Assembly: GCA_003219345.1 (NCBI GenBank)
Contig: QHOP01000182.1
Location: 1 to 23,533, forward strand
Origin: Verrucomicrobiota bacterium
Lineage (GTDB): Bacteria; Verrucomicrobiota; Verrucomicrobiia; Limisphaerales; AV2
Length of the DNA stretch: 23,533 nucleotides
Direction: 5' to 3'
Below, one piece after another: positions 1 through 7,491 of the stretch; the stretch's first letter is position 1, and each line of letters opens with the position of its first letter. The notes under the pieces were generated by a model. That model worked only from the letters and a program-made list of their open reading frames with translations, did no database searches and was not told the DNA's origin. Position numbers and translations under genes: made by a program.

Positions 1-10
1 ATTGAAGCTG

Positions 11-1117
11 TTAATTCGCAGTGGCCGAGTCCGGCTGCGCGACTTCGGCCAAATGATGACGTTCCTTCAAACTGGCGTAAACCATCCCGCCAAGCAGGCT
101 CCAGAACAGTGTTCCCGCGTAAGCCAGGAGCGAAAGCGACAAGGCCTGAGTCGCGGCGACGTTGAGTTCCGGCACAGCCAGCATCAGCACGTATAAATTT
201 TCGCGCACGCCCAGACCGCTCGGAGTGATAGGAAGGGCGGAAACGCAGATTATCATCGGTACAATCACACCGAGCGCCAGTGGCGATATATTCAGCTTTA
301 ACCCGTTGGCCAGTGCCAGGAGCTGCAGGACGCAGACCAGGTTCAACAGCATCGACATCCCCATCGATTTCCAAAGAAAGGCGCGGTCGCGGCCAAATTC
401 ACGGCAGGCGTCCAGGCATTGTTCGAGCAGCTCGCCCTTCGGCAATTTCCTGAGCCGCTCGCGTGACCGGGGCCACAACCGGGAAATGCCGCCCCAGAAT
501 GACAGACCGATTACCAGGCCGCAGCTGGCCGTCATCAGAAGGATAACGCCCGCCAGCGCGGCGAGCCGATTGTGCCTGTGAAGCAGGGACAGGTTCGGCA
601 CCATCATCAGACACGCGAACACCAGCATCGCGAACAAACCGAGCAACCGATCCACCACCACGGTCACTACCGCCTCCGTTTTTTTGTGATGCGTCTCGCG
701 GGCCGCGTAGTAAGCTTTCAACAGGTCTCCTCCGGTGGATCCCAGCAGGAACGAATTGAAAAAATGCGCGATGAACGAGATCTCAGTGGCGCGTCCCAGA
801 GACAGATCGAGCCCGTGAACGCGCAGCACCATGCGCCAGCGGAAAACGCCCAACACAAGGGTGGCTCCCATAAACACGAGAGAAAGCAGCAGCGCGGTCC
901 GGTCAACCAGCATCAGCGTGTGCCAAAGCTCGCGCGGACCACAGGACCAGGCGGCCTGCCATTGTTGCCACCGGGACAGGCCCGGCCACGATTGCCCTTG
1001 CCGTTCCCAGGCCAGCCGTCCTTCGTTGAAGAAAATCGACTGGAGAATCCAGAACAACAGCAGCCCGCATACTCCCAGGCGCCAGGCCGCCTTCCGGATT
1101 TTTCGCGCCGCATTCAC
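11..1117 (-). CDS. Flippase-like integral membrane protein (UPF0104 / lysylphosphatidylglycerol synthase TM family)
   Basis: A 368-residue polytopic inner-membrane protein. The first hydrophobic segment is at about residues 12-30, with further segments near 73-95, 112-128, 150-173, 186-208, 252-270, 280-298 and 325-348. Family motifs are visible: GSTGGDLLKAYY (126-137), VVVDRLLGL (154-162) and LPITPSGLGVRE (295-306). Members of this family act as lipid or glycolipid flippases, or form the membrane half of MprF; the substrate cannot be told here, and the MprF aminoacyl-transferase domain is absent. The start is GTG, overlapping the TGA stop of the upstream isomerase-like gene by four bases (GTGA), so the two are probably translationally coupled. 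The C-terminal tail is polar. The family assignment is firm; the function is open. Confidence 0.88.
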   Translation of the reverse strand: MNAARKIRKAAWRLGVCGLLLFWILQSIFFNEGRLAWERQGQSWPGLSRWQQWQAAWSCGPRELWHTLMLVDRTALLLSLVFMGATLVLGVFRWRMVLRVHGLDLSLGRATEISFIAHFFNSFLLGSTGGDLLKAYYAARETHHKKTEAVVTVVVDRLLGLFAMLVFACLMMVPNLSLLHRHNRLAALAGVILLMTASCGLVIGLSFWGGISRLWPRSRERLRKLPKGELLEQCLDACREFGRDRAFLWKSMGMSMLLNLVCVLQLLALANGLKLNISPLALGVIVPMIICVSALPITPSGLGVRENLYVLMLAVPELNVAATQALSLSLLAYAGTLFWSLLGGMVYASLKERHHLAEVAQPDSATAN

Positions 1118-2028
1118 TCGTCGCCCCAGATGCTCTTCAAATGCGCGACGCCCTTTTTAAGGTCTTCCTCCGCCACGTCCGGGCCGAATTCAAATACTTT
1201 GATGTGCTCTGGTTTGACCATCGGTTTCAGCGCGGCAAAGTCAACCATGCCGGAACCGGGCGGACAGTGGTCGCGCGCCGGAAACTGCACATCGTGAACA
1301 TGGAAGCCGGCCAGCCGGTCAGCCATTGAACCCAAATGCATCGGGTGATGAATGAAGCCGAGGTTTTCCTTGATCTGGGCGTGGCCGGTGTCGTGCCAGT
1401 AACAGATGGTGGGGGCGTTGAATTCCTTCAAGAACAAAGTGAAGTCGCTTTCCAGCGGAATTTCTTCCAGGGCTTCGCGGTTTTCGACGCCAAGTTTGAT
1501 TCCGCGCGTCTCGGCTTCTGCAGCCAGCCGCGCGAGCATGTCGTTGGCAAACTGGATGTGCCGCTCCTTTTTTTGCTCCCGTTTATCGATGACTTCGGCG
1601 CAGAGTTTTTCGTATTTGGGCGTGTGCTGCTGGCCCGCCCCGACCATCTCGATCAGCTTTTCAGTGTAATCCTTCATGTCGATGCAGCCCATGTGGAGCA
1701 CGACCAGCTTCGCCTTCAGCCGTCGCGCGGTCTCAATGGTTTTGAGTGAATAGCGCCACGCGTTTTCCCGCTCGCGGCTGTCCAGTGACGAAAATTTAAA
1801 AAGGTTCGGATTGGCCTGGTTGACGCCGATCGGCAGCGGACAAAAATTGTGCAGCGTGGAAATCCTGATCTCGCCGGCGTCCACGGCCTCGATGATTCCA
1901 GGCAGCAGACTGATGCGGATGCCGTGGCTCAGCTCGGCGTACTCGAAGCCGAGGTCGCGAATCTCCCGAAGCATGGCGCGACCGTCCGTGTGGCGGTGTG
2001 AATTCCAGCAAGTGGAAAGCGAATGCAT
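1114..2028 (-). CDS. Sugar phosphate isomerase/epimerase-like TIM-barrel protein
   Basis: A 304-residue xylose-isomerase-like TIM barrel (AP-endonuclease-2 fold). Likely metal ligands lie at the ends of strands: E182 in GVENRE, D213 and H216 in WHDTGHA, H243/H245 in GFHVHDV and E280 in VFEFGP. HMGC near 112 is also typical. Family members isomerise or epimerise sugars or inositols; the substrate is unknown. The frame stays open to a GTG at 2064, but that codon lies inside the stem of the terminator for the gene upstream, so the ATG at 2028, immediately after its T run, is chosen. No clear Shine-Dalgarno precedes it. The stop overlaps the start of the flippase-like gene, suggesting a two-gene unit, perhaps in polyol or glycolipid metabolism (inference). 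Confidence 0.85.
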   Translation of the reverse strand: MHSLSTCWNSHRHTDGRAMLREIRDLGFEYAELSHGIRISLLPGIIEAVDAGEIRISTLHNFCPLPIGVNQANPNLFKFSSLDSRERENAWRYSLKTIETARRLKAKLVVLHMGCIDMKDYTEKLIEMVGAGQQHTPKYEKLCAEVIDKREQKKERHIQFANDMLARLAAEAETRGIKLGVENREALEEIPLESDFTLFLKEFNAPTICYWHDTGHAQIKENLGFIHHPMHLGSMADRLAGFHVHDVQFPARDHCPPGSGMVDFAALKPMVKPEHIKVFEFGPDVAEEDLKKGVAHLKSIWGDE

Positions 2029-2070
2029 AAAAAAGGCCGAGTGTGTTTGGGAGTTGGACAGCACTCGGCC
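2029..2070 (-). terminator. Intrinsic terminator after rpsU
   Basis: Read on the minus strand, GGCCGAGTG (2062-2070) pairs with CACTCGGCC (2035-2043), nine perfect base pairs around an 18-base loop, followed at once by six T residues (2029-2034). This is a textbook Rho-independent terminator. It lies 16 bases beyond the S21 stop codon and directly abuts the ATG of the isomerase-like gene, so that gene is expressed either by readthrough or from its own promoter. Confidence 0.85.
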
Positions 2071-2086
2071 CCGGGGATTCGACTAT

Positions 2087-2284
2087 TTACAAATCGGCAT
2101 AGCGGGCGCTGAGCATGGCCGAAAACCGGGCCATCTTCATTTTGCGACGTCGCCGTTCGCTCGGCTTTTCATAATGCCGGTGGTTGCGCACTTCCTTCAG
2201 GATACCCTCGCGGTCGATCTTTTTCTTCAATCGCCGCAGCGCTTTTTCCACCGATTCACCCTTTTTGAGTTTGATCTCTGTCAA
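2087..2284 (-). CDS. rpsU: 30S ribosomal protein S21
   Basis: A 65-residue basic protein with the S21 signature: KLKKGESVEKALRRLKKKID near the N terminus, then VRNHRHYEKPSERRRRK and a basic helix, ending in a short ARYADL tail. S21 is a small-subunit protein near the anti-Shine-Dalgarno region of 16S rRNA. The start is taken as TTG (2284-2282), giving a fMet-TEIKLKKG N terminus as in homologues. It follows a purine-rich GGAGAGGAAG. The longer open frame begins at 2392, on the -35 box of the predicted promoter, and its extra 36 residues do not look like S21. The gene has its own terminator. Identification is very secure, the TTG start fairly so. Confidence 0.95.
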   Translation of the reverse strand: MTEIKLKKGESVEKALRRLKKKIDREGILKEVRNHRHYEKPSERRRRKMKMARFSAMLSARYADL

Positions 2285-2294
2285 CGCAGATTCA

Positions 2295-2304
2295 CTTCCT
2301 CTCC
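2295..2304 (-). promoter_or_regulatory. Ribosome binding site deciding the rpsU TTG start
   Basis: On the minus strand GGAGAGGAAG ends ten bases before the TTG at 2284. No ATG or GTG in the S21 frame lies at a usable distance; the GTG that overlaps the end of this motif is in another frame and soon meets a TGA. This supports the TTG as the true start. Confidence 0.6.
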
Positions 2305-2363
2305 GGAACCTGGGCACCGGCGGACGAACATGGACCGCTTCGGCCTTCAAGTCTGGGGTAAGG

Positions 2364-2392
2364 AGCGTAGTTTTGGTCGGCCAATGTGTCAA
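2364..2392 (-). promoter_or_regulatory. Sigma-70-type promoter for rpsU
   Basis: On the minus strand a perfect TTGACA (-35, 2387-2392) is followed after exactly 17 bases by TACGCT (-10, 2364-2369), which keeps the conserved TA and final T. Transcription would start near 2357, giving a 5' leader of about 70 bases before the TTG start codon. Strength is inferred from the consensus match only. Confidence 0.6.
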
Positions 2393-2515
2393 CGTGCAAA
2401 GCGTCGCCTGAAGTTGACGGTTTTGCCTCCAAACAACTCTTTCCTGCTCCCGCGCCGAGCCGTGTTGCCTCCGGAAACCCCCTAAACCCGCTTGCTTTCA
2501 AGGGCCAACCAGCCC

Positions 2516-2782
2516 ATGGTAGGGCCTATGGGTCTGCCCTGTCAAACTGTTCCGCTCAGTCCGGAGCAGGTGGCTCAATTACATCGGAAACTCTCGGACT
2601 TACGACACAACGTCAATAATCATCTCGCCCTGATGGTCGCAGCCCTGGAACTGATCCGCCGCAAGCCGGAAATGGTCGATCGCATGGTCAGTAACCTCAC
2701 CGAGCAGCCGCAAAAAATCCTCGAGGAAATAAAGAAGTTTTCCGAAGAACTCGAGCGAGCGTTGAAAATCACGCACGACTAG
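2516..2782 (+). CDS. Small hypothetical protein with histidine-kinase-dimerisation-like helix
   Basis: An 88-residue predicted all-helical protein. The core LRHNVNNHLALMVAALELI followed by RRKPEMVDRMV and a charged C-terminal helix resembles the DHp helix of some histidine kinases (H-N/D-x-x-N-x-x pattern). No ATP-binding domain follows, so it cannot be a complete kinase. It could be a phosphotransfer or dimerisation protein, or simply a small conserved protein of unknown role. The start is uncertain: ATG 2516 (used here), ATG 2528 and TTG 2492 are all in frame, and a purine-rich AAGGG lies 11 bases before 2516. It is divergent from rpsU and shares that upstream region. Confidence 0.6.
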   Translation: MVGPMGLPCQTVPLSPEQVAQLHRKLSDLRHNVNNHLALMVAALELIRRKPEMVDRMVSNLTEQPQKILEEIKKFSEELERALKITHD

Positions 2783-2968
2783 TCCGCCAACTCCGTTGTT
2801 GCACGGTGTAACCATTCTGCGCCTTCACGCGTCTTGAAAACTGACGCCAAATTCGAGCACACGCAACTGACGTATCTGGCCAGAGTTTTTGGGCAACGGT
2901 TGGTTTGGGTTAATCGGGAAGCCACTGCGTTCGCGCGGTGGCTTTCCGCTTTGACGCCCCCGGCAATT

Positions 2969-3562
2969 ATGGCAGATTCCGCGGCTGTGGAACGGACCGA
3001 TGCGGAGCTGATTGCGGCGGTGTTGAACGGCGAGACCGCCAGCTTTGAGCCGCTCGTGAAAAAATATCAGCCGCGCGTCTTCGCCACGGCGCGTCGTTAC
3101 GCGCGCCGTGAAAGCGAAGTCGAGGACATCGTCCAGGAGGTCTTCCTCAAAGCGTTTCAAAAATTGCGCAGCTTTCGCGGTGACGCGCCGTTCGAGCATT
3201 GGCTCATGCGGTTGGCCGTGCGCACCTGCTACGATTTTTTGCGCGCCCACCGGCGCAACCGGGAGATGTCGTTTGCTGATATTTCCGATGAAGAAAGCGA
3301 TTGGCTCGAACGCTTCGGCGCCAATCCATCCGATGCCAGCGAGCACGCGGCGGCCGCGCGTGAACTGGTCGAGCGCCTGCTGGCCCAACTCTCGCCCGCG
3401 GCGCGGCTCGTCCTCACCCTGCTGGAGATCGAGGACCGCTCCGTGAAGGAAATCGCCGCCCTGACCGGTTGGTCACTGTCGGTCGTCAAGATTCGCGCCT
3501 TTCGCGCCCGCGCCGAGATGCGAAAATGCCTGGAAAAACTGGCGCGGGAAAAGTATTTGTAA
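2969..3562 (+). CDS. ECF-type RNA polymerase sigma factor
   Basis: A 197-residue sigma-70-family factor of extracytoplasmic-function size. Region 2 spans about residues 20-95, with the core-binding helix EDIVQEVFLKAF (52-63) and WLMRLAVRTCYDFLR (78-92). Region 4 (about 135-185) ends in the helix-turn-helix SVKEIAALTGWSLSVVKIRAFRAR. The frame is open upstream to a TTG at 2834, but the added 45 residues are unlike sigma factors, so ATG 2969 is chosen. It is followed 40 bases later by a membrane protein and an LTPEQ-repeat protein, which look like its regulator and envelope partner. Probably responds to an envelope stress (inference). Confidence 0.9.
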   Translation: MADSAAVERTDAELIAAVLNGETASFEPLVKKYQPRVFATARRYARRESEVEDIVQEVFLKAFQKLRSFRGDAPFEHWLMRLAVRTCYDFLRAHRRNREMSFADISDEESDWLERFGANPSDASEHAAAARELVERLLAQLSPAARLVLTLLEIEDRSVKEIAALTGWSLSVVKIRAFRARAEMRKCLEKLAREKYL

Positions 3563-3602
3563 CCCACGCCCTGATGATGCCGTCTGGTTGAATTGACCTG
3601 CT

Positions 3603-3908
3603 ATGAACCTCGCCGAGCTTCGGAAGAAATTGCTGGCCGCTGCGCGCGCGCATCCTCCCGGCGGGGTCGTGCCTTACGCCTTTGAAAAGCGCGTCATGGC
3701 GCGCCTCGCCGAAAAGCCGGCGCTGGACCTCTTCGCGATCTGGAACCGGACCCTCTGGCAGGCCGTCGCCCCGTGCCTCGCCGTCACTCTGTTCCTGGGC
3801 ATCTGGACTTTCTTTGCCCAGCACAACGACAATTCACGCGAGACTCTCGCCGCCGACCTGGAAAACAGCCTCTACGCGCCGCTCGACAACCAGACCGAAA
3901 CCTGGTGA
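3603..3908 (+). CDS. Single-pass membrane protein, putative anti-sigma partner
   Basis: A 101-residue protein with a charged N-terminal cytoplasmic part, the segment VPYAFEKRVMARLAEKP (23-39), one transmembrane helix at about 50-72 (LWQAVAPCLAVTLFLGIWTF) and a short acidic outer tail. It has the size, topology and position of a small anti-sigma-type regulator of the sigma factor 40 bases upstream, but no zinc-binding HxxxCxxC motif is visible, so the role is inferred from context only. Its TGA stop overlaps the GTG start of the next gene. Confidence 0.7.
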   Translation: MNLAELRKKLLAAARAHPPGGVVPYAFEKRVMARLAEKPALDLFAIWNRTLWQAVAPCLAVTLFLGIWTFFAQHNDNSRETLAADLENSLYAPLDNQTETW

Positions 3909-4333
3909 ACACCTGGAAACCCATCCTCGCTGCGCTGGTGATCTTCGCCGCCGGCGTCGTGACCGGCGGCCTGACGGTGAACTTGCGGAAGCAGCCTGCG
4001 CACTCCAAAGGGACTGTTGCCGTGAAGAAGCCCGTGGCCATGCCAAGAGAATTGCGCGAGCTTTCACGCCGGATGCAGGCCGAGCTTGATTTGACCCCGG
4101 AACAGCGGGAACGCATCGAAGCCATTATCCACGACAGTCAGGAGCGAGTGAAAACGCTCCGTGATGAAATCGGCCAGAAGGAATTCAGGGAGATGCGGCA
4201 AAAAATCCGCAGCGAACTGACACCCGAACAACGCAAGAAATTCGCGGAGATCATGCAGCGGCATGACGAGCGGAACAAACGCGACGAGCGCACCGGTCGT
4301 CCGTCACCGCCTCCCGCCGAAAAAACGGAATGA
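3905..4333 (+). CDS. Envelope protein with LTPEQ repeats (Spy/CpxP-like)
   Basis: A 142-residue protein. It begins with a membrane anchor or uncleaved signal (about residues 6-24, ILAALVIFAAGVVTGGLTV), followed by a highly charged helical domain with two LTPEQR motifs, at about 63-68 and 105-110. This spacing is like the paired LTxxQ motifs of Spy, CpxP and zinc-responsive periplasmic sensors. The tail is proline-rich. The start is GTG at 3905, overlapping the preceding stop (GTGA), which argues for translational coupling in a three-gene sigma operon. A periplasmic chaperone or stress-sensing role is inferred from family resemblance. Confidence 0.75.
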   Translation: MNTWKPILAALVIFAAGVVTGGLTVNLRKQPAHSKGTVAVKKPVAMPRELRELSRRMQAELDLTPEQRERIEAIIHDSQERVKTLRDEIGQKEFREMRQKIRSELTPEQRKKFAEIMQRHDERNKRDERTGRPSPPPAEKTE

Positions 4334-4365
4334 CCGCAGCGGCCCGCAAAGTTTCGCGGCCGCAA

Positions 4366-5775
4366 TCAACTCGCCGCTTCCACCACCGCTTCGGTGCTGC
4401 TGTGGCCGATAATTTTCACTCGCTGGCCCTTGTCAATCATATCTCCCTGCGAAATGACATCCAGGATTTCGTCGCCAAACTGGGCCTTGCCACCGGGGCG
4501 CAGCGACGAGATGGCCACGCCCACCTGGCCAATGCGTGACTTTTGCTTCTGCTCCAGCTCCGCCACCGTGCTCATGCCGCTGGCGGTTTGCGAAACGAGT
4601 TTTCCGTAAATCGAAGTCCTCGGCAGCCAGCGGCTCAACAACAATACCGCTGCCCCTCCACCAACAAACGCGACGAACAGGTCCCGCAGTGGCAGCTCCA
4701 GCTTCTCGAAAGTTGGAATCGCCGGCATTCCAGGATAGACATCCACCATCGCCATCACCAGCGCGACCAGCATCAACACCGCCCCAATCAGTCCCAACGC
4801 AACCGTTCCCGGAAAGACGAACAGTTCCAGTCCCACCAGCGCCAGTCCCAATAAGAACACCGCAATCCATTCCAGACCGGACAACCCCGCGATGTAACCC
4901 CCGAAAAAGTAGAGCGCGAACGCGACGATCCCGATGATTCCCGGCAACCCGAATCCCGGCGTCTTGAACTCGATGTAAATCCCGGCGATCCCGATGATCA
5001 ACAACAAGGGACTGATCACGTTAATCCACGTCGCCAATCGCTCCACGCCGGTTGGTTTGATGTCCACCCGCGCCGCGTCAACATAACCGAGCTTTTGCAA
5101 CAACTCTTCGATGGTCTCTACTGTTCCGGATGAAAGCAGCGGCTTCGGTGGCTCGCCATATTCGCGCTCCGCTTCAGTGTTGGTGAGGGTAAGAATCTGG
5201 CCCTTCTCGTTCAGTACCTTTCCGTCGATTTTCAGCTCCTTGCTTTTATCGATCATCGCCTCGACGACTTCGATGTTGTAGCCGTTTTTCTCGGCTGAAG
5301 TTCGCACCAGTGCCCGAAGCGCGGAATTCATTTTAGCCTGCATCGTTTCGGGCATGTCCTGCGGAGTTCCTCCCGGCACCATCATGATGGGCGCCGCGGC
5401 GCCGATGACGCTCAGCGGCGCCATGAAGATTTTTTGAGTCGCGACAGAAATGAACGCGCCGGCGGAAAAAGCCTTTTTGTTCACGAACGTCGCGGTCTGT
5501 CCTTTGAAATTGTTCAGAATCTCGATAATTTCTTCTGTCACATCGACGCGTCCGCCGTTGGTATCCATGTCGAGCACGAGCAAATCTGCTTTTGCCTCCA
5601 TCGCCTCCTTCACGCCGCGACGCACCAGATAAACCAGTGGCGGCATGATGTCGTCGCGAACAGGCAGGACGTAAACCTTCCTTTGACCGGAGCCGGCCGT
5701 TTCACTGCCGCGCAAGTCGAATCCGCACAGCGTGGAAATGGTTGCCAAAAGGAACGCCACCGATCTGGCTCTCAT
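4366..5775 (-). CDS. Long-form NfeD membrane-bound serine protease (ClpP-like)
   Basis: A 469-residue protein with four parts: a signal peptide (about 1-25), a ClpP/SppA-like protease domain (about 33-215), a block of membrane helices (about 249-345, and 365-383) and a C-terminal soluble OB-fold NfeD domain (about 415-465). The protease has DTNGGRVD at the oxyanion region and SAG around the likely nucleophile S104. A lysine near 148 matches in spacing the Ser-Lys dyad of Pyrococcus PH1510 (family knowledge; alignment by eye). Relatives cleave the hydrophobic end of stomatin-like proteins, but no stomatin gene is next to it here. A TTG two codons upstream (5781) is possible; ATG 5775 is preferred. 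It converges on the LTPEQ gene. Confidence 0.9.
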   Translation of the reverse strand: MRARSVAFLLATISTLCGFDLRGSETAGSGQRKVYVLPVRDDIMPPLVYLVRRGVKEAMEAKADLLVLDMDTNGGRVDVTEEIIEILNNFKGQTATFVNKKAFSAGAFISVATQKIFMAPLSVIGAAAPIMMVPGGTPQDMPETMQAKMNSALRALVRTSAEKNGYNIEVVEAMIDKSKELKIDGKVLNEKGQILTLTNTEAEREYGEPPKPLLSSGTVETIEELLQKLGYVDAARVDIKPTGVERLATWINVISPLLLIIGIAGIYIEFKTPGFGLPGIIGIVAFALYFFGGYIAGLSGLEWIAVFLLGLALVGLELFVFPGTVALGLIGAVLMLVALVMAMVDVYPGMPAIPTFEKLELPLRDLFVAFVGGGAAVLLLSRWLPRTSIYGKLVSQTASGMSTVAELEQKQKSRIGQVGVAISSLRPGGKAQFGDEILDVISQGDMIDKGQRVKIIGHSSTEAVVEAAS

Positions 5776-5933
5776 GCTCAAAGACTATCGCATGTCTTCC
5801 TGCCCTGCAAGACAACCGAAGGCAGGGTAGTGTCCTTGGGGAATTACTTACATTGTTACCCTTGTGTCCGGCCGGCTGGAAAGGCGGCGGGAATTTGCGT
5901 GCCTTGGCCGCGGCAGGCTGGAAGCACTGCTCA

Positions 5934-7463
5934 CTACTCATTCCCATGGCAGCAGCGCACGGACGCGCCCGCCGCGCCCTCCGCAGCGAAATCCTGCGCA
6001 GGGAAAAACCCGCCTCGGGCCAGCGCTCGCTTGATGTCCAACTCTCTCACTCCGAGCTTTGCAGCCGCGTTCAACAGGTCGCGCGCCTCAACGGGATACC
6101 AGTTGCGCCGGCTGCGGTCGCTCAAGCCGGCCACATCAACCGGCTCGATCACACCAAAGATATCGTCAATCAATTCATTCCGCACCGCGGCTGTTAAACC
6201 GTCATTTTCCCGGGCGCACGATGCGCGTTCGCAACACGAGCGAAGCAGCGGACCGAAACACGGATGATCGTGCAGTAGGAACCCGCTGGCCAAATCCGGC
6301 CGATCCAACCGACGCGCCGCCTCCGAAAAACTGGCGGCAGCAAAGTAGAGCAACGACAGGGCAGCGAAGAACGGGAAATCGTTCATGTTGGCATAAAGCG
6401 GCCCCACGCCCAACAACGTCAGGGGAAATCCGGTCGAGAGCAGCGGGTCAACAAAACCCGCGGCCGACGGCAACAACGCCCAACGCGGGCCAACGACTGC
6501 TCCGCTGCGGAAGGAAAGTCGTGGTGTGTGAAGGAACGAAAATTGTGCCTTTGCGTCTGCGAACTGCTCGCGCAGAGTGGGTAGGCGTTCCAGGACCCGG
6601 TCCCAGGCCGCCGCGCCCTCTGCCAAACACAGTCGGTTGGCGGTCTCCTCCGTAGCCGCGACGCCGGCGCTGGTGACGCCGTTGTTGAACCGCAACACCC
6701 AGATCCAGCCGCCGTCGAAAATATGGTGCACTGCCGCGTCGTCCACCGGATACGGCGGCTCTCCTCCCGGGCGTTTCTGTGAAACGCCGCCCAAGTCCTC
6801 CCACCGCTTCACGCCTGTGAAATGCGCATAGAGCGCCTGGGTGCGCGGGAAGTTTTCGAACGATGCTTCCGGCAGGCGCAACGCCCGATGCAAAAACCCG
6901 CGCGGCCCGCTGGCATCGACGACGAATCGCGATCGAATGGCAAAACGTCGTCCCTCATGCTCGCCTTCGACCTGAACGCTATCGCTCCCAATGGAAACGC
7001 CTCCGAGCTTTGCCTGATCAAGGTACTCGACGCCGAGACTTTGCGCCTCGCGAACGAGAAAATGATCGAAGTCCGGGCGATACCAGTGCGTGTCGGCAAT
7101 TTCATCGCGCGGACTGGCTGCCACGAGCACTTGATCACGACGTTCGGGATCCGCTGCGAACGGTTGGCCAAATTGATGATGATAAAACGTAAACCCGCGC
7201 TTCAAACCGCAGCCAATGTGCGGATACACCTTCTGCCAGGTTCCCCACTTTGTCAGCGGCAGCAACCGCGGCAACTCGTAGCGTCGCGCCAATTCTTCCA
7301 GCAAAAGGTTCGCCAGCGGTGTGGAGGATTCGCCAATAACAAAGCGCGGATGCTTGCCGCGCTCCAACAAAATGACGGAGCGTCCAAGTCGTCTGGCAAT
7401 CATCGCCATGAGCGAGCCGCCGAAACCGGAGCCAACGACCGCGATGTCAAAGTCCACGTTCAT
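5934..7463 (-). CDS. FAD-dependent oxidoreductase, tryptophan-halogenase-like
   Basis: A 509-residue flavoprotein. The Rossmann GSGFGG (11-16) lies at the N terminus, GESSTPLAN (44-52) follows, VVDASGPRG (181-189) matches the second FAD motif, and AAGFVDPLLSTGFPLTL (334-350) is the third FAD-contact segment. K88 in CGLKRGFTF sits where flavin halogenases have their catalytic lysine, and GGWIWVLRF (251-259) is a diverged form of the halogenase WxWxIP motif. So it may be a halogenase, or a reductase or monooxygenase of the same fold. After LTLLGV the sequence runs directly into PLYANMNDFPFF, and the domain I would expect between them looks shortened (from memory of the family). The radical SAM gene lies 28 bases upstream on the same strand. 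Confidence 0.8.
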   Translation of the reverse strand: MNVDFDIAVVGSGFGGSLMAMIARRLGRSVILLERGKHPRFVIGESSTPLANLLLEELARRYELPRLLPLTKWGTWQKVYPHIGCGLKRGFTFYHHQFGQPFAADPERRDQVLVAASPRDEIADTHWYRPDFDHFLVREAQSLGVEYLDQAKLGGVSIGSDSVQVEGEHEGRRFAIRSRFVVDASGPRGFLHRALRLPEASFENFPRTQALYAHFTGVKRWEDLGGVSQKRPGGEPPYPVDDAAVHHIFDGGWIWVLRFNNGVTSAGVAATEETANRLCLAEGAAAWDRVLERLPTLREQFADAKAQFSFLHTPRLSFRSGAVVGPRWALLPSAAGFVDPLLSTGFPLTLLGVGPLYANMNDFPFFAALSLLYFAAASFSEAARRLDRPDLASGFLLHDHPCFGPLLRSCCERASCARENDGLTAAVRNELIDDIFGVIEPVDVAGLSDRSRRNWYPVEARDLLNAAAKLGVRELDIKRALARGGFFPAQDFAAEGAAGASVRCCHGNE

Positions 7464-7491
7464 TCAAGGTGGAACAGGCTTAGGTAGTTCG

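Noticed and set aside
2..1297. Several plus-strand open frames opposite the flippase-like gene
   Set aside because: Arg/His/Gln-rich shadow translations of a clear minus-strand membrane protein; no motifs or start signals.
2062..2064. GTG at 2064 as start of the isomerase-like gene
   Set aside because: It lies in the terminator stem and the extra 12 residues are not family-like; ATG 2028 fits better.
4334..4365. Bidirectional terminator between the converging LTPEQ and NfeD genes
   Set aside because: GCGGCC/GGCCGC can pair, but only six base pairs with a poor loop and no T run on either side.
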